This document shows, piece after piece, positions 61,071 to 64,000 of a stretch of DNA of 64,000 bases (the first letter of the stretch is position 1; every line of letters starts with the position of its first letter). The notes beneath the pieces were generated by a model. That model worked only from the letters and a program-made list of their open reading frames with translations, was not told the origin of the DNA and did no database searches. The stretch is from Chitinophagaceae bacterium UBA1931 (GTDB lineage Bacteria > Bacteroidota > Bacteroidia > Chitinophagales > Chitinophagaceae). The position numbers were made by a program, and so were the translations under genes. The DNA lies in the NCBI GenBank assembly GCA_002337125.1, contig DDFJ01000003.1:124001-188000 (forward strand). The letters are read 5' to 3'.

Positions 61071-61127
61071 GAATAAATCAATATTTTTCCAAATCTTTTT
61101 TTAGAAACTAAAATTCAACTATACAAT

Positions 61128-62741
61128 ATGAGTTTATTCAGAAAAAAATCGCTGGAAGCAATTCTGATTCAAGCGTCAGACTCGGAAAAAGGCATGAAAA
61201 GAACATTAGGCGCTGGAAATCTGGTTGCCTTAGGTGTAGGCGCAATTATTGGAGCTGGTTTATTTGTTCGAACTGCCGCTGCATCGGCTGAGGCCGCTGG
61301 ACCTGCAGTTACTTTATCGTTTGTTGTAGCAGCCATTGGTTGTGCGTTTGCAGGTTTGTGTTATGCAGAATTTGCAGCAATGATTCCAATTGCAGGTAGT
61401 GCTTATGCATACAGCTATACAACAATGGGCGAATTAATTGCTTGGATTATTGGTTGGGCCTTAATTATGGAATATGCATTGGGAGCTGCAACAGTTTCTA
61501 TTGCCTGGAGTGAATATTTGAATAAACTATTAGGTGGGGGAATACCTTATGAATGGTCTCACTCACCTTTTGAACATTTATATTCTGTAACAGGCGCTGC
61601 CATAAGCAGCTTCCCACAAGAAATTGCCAAAGCTGCAAAGAATGGTGTTTTATTGCTAACTGATGAACAATATAAAGGGTTAGCAACTAATTTAAAATCA
61701 TTAGTAGTTGTACAATCAGGTATGTTCAACGCACCAGCTTTAATAATCTTATTGTTACTGACTTTATTACTGATTAAAGGCACACAGGAATCTGCAATAG
61801 TCAATGCAGTTATCGTTTTTATTAAAGTGGCGATTGTATTACTATTCATTTTTCTTGGATGGAAATTTATCAAACCGGCAAATCATACGCCTTATATGAT
61901 ACCTGAACACACCTTAGGTCATGAAGGTTTTTTTAAACATGGAATTGGAGGTATAGTGGGTGGTGCAGCTATAGTGTTCTTTGCATTCATTGGATTTGAC
62001 GCAGTTTCAACAGCAGCCCAGGAGGCAAAGAACCCAAAAAGAGATATGCCGATTGGTATTTTAGGCTCTCTGGTTGTTTGTACCATCTTATATATATTGT
62101 TTGGTCATGTTTTAACTGGAGTTGCTCCTTGGCAAGAGTTTAAAACAGCCGGAAAAGAAGCCTCTGTTGCCTATGCCATTAAGACTTATATGACAGGTTA
62201 TGGTTGGCTGGCTACTGCAGTAACTGTTGCAATTCTTGCTGGATTCTCCTCTGTAATTCTTGTAATGCTGATGGGGCAAAGTCGTGTATTTTATACCATG
62301 AGCAATGATGGACTAATTCCAAAAGCATTTGGTGAGCTTCATCCTAAATTCAAAACGCCATACAAAGCGAATATTATCCTCTTTGTTTTTGTAGGCCTCT
62401 TCGCTGGATTTGTTCCTGGTAGTGTTGCAGGAGATTTAACCAGCTTTGGAACTTTGTTTGCGTTTGTTTTGGTTAGTATTGGTGTTTGGATTCTACGGGT
62501 GAAATCTCCAAACATTGAAAGGCCGTTTAAAGTGCCAGCCGCACCCTTAGTTTCTACTCTTGGTGCAATTATTTGTTTTGGAATGATTGTGGCATTAGAT
62601 ATTCAAACGCTTAAAGTAGCATTTATTTGGATGGCAATTGGTTTAATTGTTTATTTCCTTTACAGCCGCCATCATAGTACGCTTAACTTCAAACCATCCG
62701 ATGTCTTACCAACAGCCGATGATTTTGAACAACAGAAGTAA
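61128..62741 (+). CDS. Amino acid permease (APC superfamily)
   Basis: 537 residues with about twelve membrane helices. The APC opening KRTLGAGNLVALGVGAIIGAGLFVRTAAA (about 25-53) and the later FIGFDAVSTAAQEAKNPKRDMPIGILGSLVVCTILYILFG are typical of cationic amino acid or broad transporters. A larger-than-usual loop (about 130-180) lies between helices 3 and 4. The substrate cannot be fixed. Its neighbour on the other side is the divergent DAACS gene. Confidence 0.92.
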   Translation: MSLFRKKSLEAILIQASDSEKGMKRTLGAGNLVALGVGAIIGAGLFVRTAAASAEAAGPAVTLSFVVAAIGCAFAGLCYAEFAAMIPIAGSAYAYSYTTMGELIAWIIGWALIMEYALGAATVSIAWSEYLNKLLGGGIPYEWSHSPFEHLYSVTGAAISSFPQEIAKAAKNGVLLLTDEQYKGLATNLKSLVVVQSGMFNAPALIILLLLTLLLIKGTQESAIVNAVIVFIKVAIVLLFIFLGWKFIKPANHTPYMIPEHTLGHEGFFKHGIGGIVGGAAIVFFAFIGFDAVSTAAQEAKNPKRDMPIGILGSLVVCTILYILFGHVLTGVAPWQEFKTAGKEASVAYAIKTYMTGYGWLATAVTVAILAGFSSVILVMLMGQSRVFYTMSNDGLIPKAFGELHPKFKTPYKANIILFVFVGLFAGFVPGSVAGDLTSFGTLFAFVLVSIGVWILRVKSPNIERPFKVPAAPLVSTLGAIICFGMIVALDIQTLKVAFIWMAIGLIVYFLYSRHHSTLNFKPSDVLPTADDFEQQK

Positions 62742-62756
62742 TTTTTTTAAGTGATA

Positions 62757-62788
62757 AAAAAACGCTCCCCGCAAAGGAGCGTTTTTTG
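62757..62788 (+). terminator. Rho-independent terminator of the amino acid permease gene
   Basis: Twelve-base arms aaaaaacgctcc / ggagcgtttttt around a 7-base loop. Confidence 0.85.
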
Positions 62789-62804
62789 TTTTCGGCCATT
62801 GCCC

Positions 62805-62812
62805 TACATTTG
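62805..62812 (+). promoter_or_regulatory. Possible -7 element TACATTTG of the YebC gene
   Basis: Matches TAnnTTTG. A TTG 16 bases upstream (62786-62788) is a little close. It lies 61 bases before the ATG at 62873. Confidence 0.5.
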
Positions 62813-62872
62813 CAGCCCGGAGCCTCCGTAAATGGCTTGCCGGATTAAATCATCAAACCATAAATAAAAATA

Positions 62873-63595
62873 ATGGGAAGGATTTTTGAAGTTAGAAAGA
62901 GCACCATGTTTGCCCGCTGGGACCGTATGGCCAAACAGTTTACCCGTATTGGTAAAGAAATTGCCATTGCCGTAAAAGCCGGCGGCCCCGATCCATCAAC
63001 TAACCCTGCACTTCGCCGCTGCATGCAAAATGCCAAAAGCGTTAACATGCCCAAGGATCGTATTGAAGCTGCGATCAAACGTGCACAGGGAAAAGAAATG
63101 GAGAACTTCGATGAAATTTTATACGAAGGATATGCTCCGCATGGAGTAGCGATTTTAGTTGAAACAGCTACTGATAACCATGTGCGTACCGTTGCCAACG
63201 TAAAAAGTCATTTTAACAAAGGCGGTGGTGCATTGGGTAACAGCGGAAGTGTAAGTTTCCAGTTTAAGAAAATGGGTGTGTTTAAACTGAAGCCCGAAGG
63301 TTTAAATGCAGAAGATATGGAACTTGAACTTATTGATTTTGGTTTGGAAGAATTGGGAGAAAGCACCGGCGAGCATGGAGAAGATATTCTTGTGATCAGG
63401 TGTGGATTTACCGATTTTGGAAATATGCAGAAAGCACTGGAAGATAAAGGCATTACTCCTTTAAGTGCAGAAGTTGAATGGATACCAACTACAACAGTTC
63501 CGGTAAATGATGAGCAAGCAGAAGATGTAAGTAAACTGATTGAACGTCTTGAGCAGGACGAAGATGTTCAGAAAGTTTTCCATAATATGGGATAA
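62873..63595 (+). CDS. YebC/PmpR family protein
   Basis: 240 residues, the typical length. N-terminal helical domain (MGRIFEVRKSTMFARWDRMAKQFTRIGKEI, PSTNPALRRCMQNAKSVNMPKDRIEAAIKRA), then the block YEGYAPHGVAILVETATDNHVRTVANVKSHFNKGGGALGNSGSVSFQF, and a C-terminal alpha/beta domain. Recent work links the family to translation of polyproline stalls as well as transcription; efp at 51170 is a possible partner. Followed by a strong terminator. Confidence 0.95.
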   Translation: MGRIFEVRKSTMFARWDRMAKQFTRIGKEIAIAVKAGGPDPSTNPALRRCMQNAKSVNMPKDRIEAAIKRAQGKEMENFDEILYEGYAPHGVAILVETATDNHVRTVANVKSHFNKGGGALGNSGSVSFQFKKMGVFKLKPEGLNAEDMELELIDFGLEELGESTGEHGEDILVIRCGFTDFGNMQKALEDKGITPLSAEVEWIPTTTVPVNDEQAEDVSKLIERLEQDEDVQKVFHNMG

Positions 63596-63596
63596 T

Positions 63597-63630
63597 AAAA
63601 AAACAGCACATTGATTGTGCTGTTTTTTTT
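63597..63630 (+). terminator. Rho-independent terminator of the YebC gene
   Basis: Fourteen-base arms aaaaaaacagcaca / tgtgctgttttttt around TTGAT. Confidence 0.85.
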
Positions 63631-63654
63631 AGTTATAAAATGTAAAGTAGAAAC

Positions 63655-64000
63655 ATGAACGAACGCATCGTTTTTTTTGATGGCGTTTGCAACTTCTGCA
63701 ATTACTGGGTTCAGTTTGCATTAAAGAGAGATAAAAATAATTTGCTGAAGTTTGCGCCTTTGCAAGGAAAAACTGCACGGCTGTTATTACCTCAGCATGG
63801 CATCAATCCTGATATAATTACTTCAGTGATTTTCTACGATAACGGGAAAATCTATTTTGAATCAAGCGCCGCACTAAGGGTTTCCATTTATTTAAGATCA
63901 TTTTGGAAAGTCCTATACATTTTTAATGTTATACCTTTGTTTATACGTGACAGAATTTATAAGTGGATTGGAAGGAACCGTTACAAATGGTTTGGGAAAA
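63655..64000 (+). CDS. DCC family thiol-disulfide oxidoreductase (partial, 5' part)
   Basis: 115 codons are visible before the window ends. The start MNERIVFFDGVCNFCNYWVQFAL carries the family's D-x-x-C-x-x-C motif (DGVCNFC), followed by FAPLQGKTARLLLPQ and IFYDNGKIYFESSAALRV. DCC (DUF393) proteins are thioredoxin-like but of uncertain role. The ATG at 63655 follows the YebC terminator directly; the C-terminus lies outside the window. Confidence 0.85.
   Translation, partial: MNERIVFFDGVCNFCNYWVQFALKRDKNNLLKFAPLQGKTARLLLPQHGINPDIITSVIFYDNGKIYFESSAALRVSIYLRSFWKVLYIFNVIPLFIRDRIYKWIGRNRYKWFGK

Noticed and set aside
1..64000. tRNA or rRNA genes, prophage or insertion sequences
   Set aside because: No cloverleaf, rRNA text, transposase or phage structural gene was recognised in any spacer or frame.

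Overview
The window looks like chromosomal DNA of a Bacteroidota bacterium, most likely family Chitinophagaceae. The grounds are: proteins ending in type IX secretion (T9SS) type A sorting domains; a PorW/SprE-like T9SS gene; GLPGLI, DUF4407 and DUF4954 proteins; a class III glutamine synthetase; promoters of the Bacteroidota form TTG-N19/21-TAnnTTTG; and no clear Shine-Dalgarno sequences. I see no rRNA, tRNA, CRISPR array, prophage or insertion sequence. Nearly all of it is core-genome housekeeping.

Layout. 1-5700: end of a probable barrel protein, a GNAT acetyltransferase, and two duplicated T9SS-exported protein units (1404-2696 and 4337-5635), each with matching promoter, leader and terminator, separated by an NlpC/P60-like lipoprotein. 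5700-13700: a 42-bp perfect palindrome; a leftward run (SprT-like protein, two ATP-synthase-associated membrane proteins, bactofilin, membrane coiled-coil protein); divergently, PorW/SprE-like protein and a class A penicillin-binding protein. 13700-19200: GlmS, DUF4954 beta-helix protein, secreted MORN protein. 19200-28300: IlvE, then a five-gene rightward operon (unknown protein, RdgB, ECF sigma factor, likely anti-sigma factor with four repeats, thioesterase) facing a leftward set (OmpA-like lipoprotein, TPR protein, AroE, ComA-like phosphosulfolactate synthase, TPR protein). 28400-39000: small secreted protein, GLPGLI protein, YidC, DUF4407, PyrG, ProC, HldD, PurL. 39000-49100: multispanning membrane protein, two unrelated glutamine synthetases around a 21-bp minisatellite of 20 units, then an M1 aminopeptidase and a second large protein, both with T9SS tails. 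49100-64000: AccC, AccB, EF-P with Arg at the tip, thioredoxin-like protein, BlaR/BlaI-type pair with an operator on the start codon, malate dehydrogenase, heptosyltransferase-like GT9, MFS, DedA and DAACS transporters, amino acid permease, YebC, and the start of a DCC-family protein.

How the genes fit together. Envelope building is the main theme: PBP1, GlmS, bactofilin, HldD and GT9 (peptidoglycan and LPS), YidC (membrane insertion), AccBC (lipids) and PorW plus four T9SS cargo proteins (secretion). Nitrogen metabolism is represented by two glutamine synthetases, IlvE, ProC and transporters.

No single novel defence or metabolic system stands out. The observations most worth following are the duplicated T9SS units with operator-like inverted repeats at identical distance from the promoter, the 21-bp minisatellite between the glutamine synthetases, the Arg32-type EF-P, the four-repeat anti-sigma candidate, the M56 sensor with three proline-rich modules and a plug-like tail, and the long perfect palindromes.
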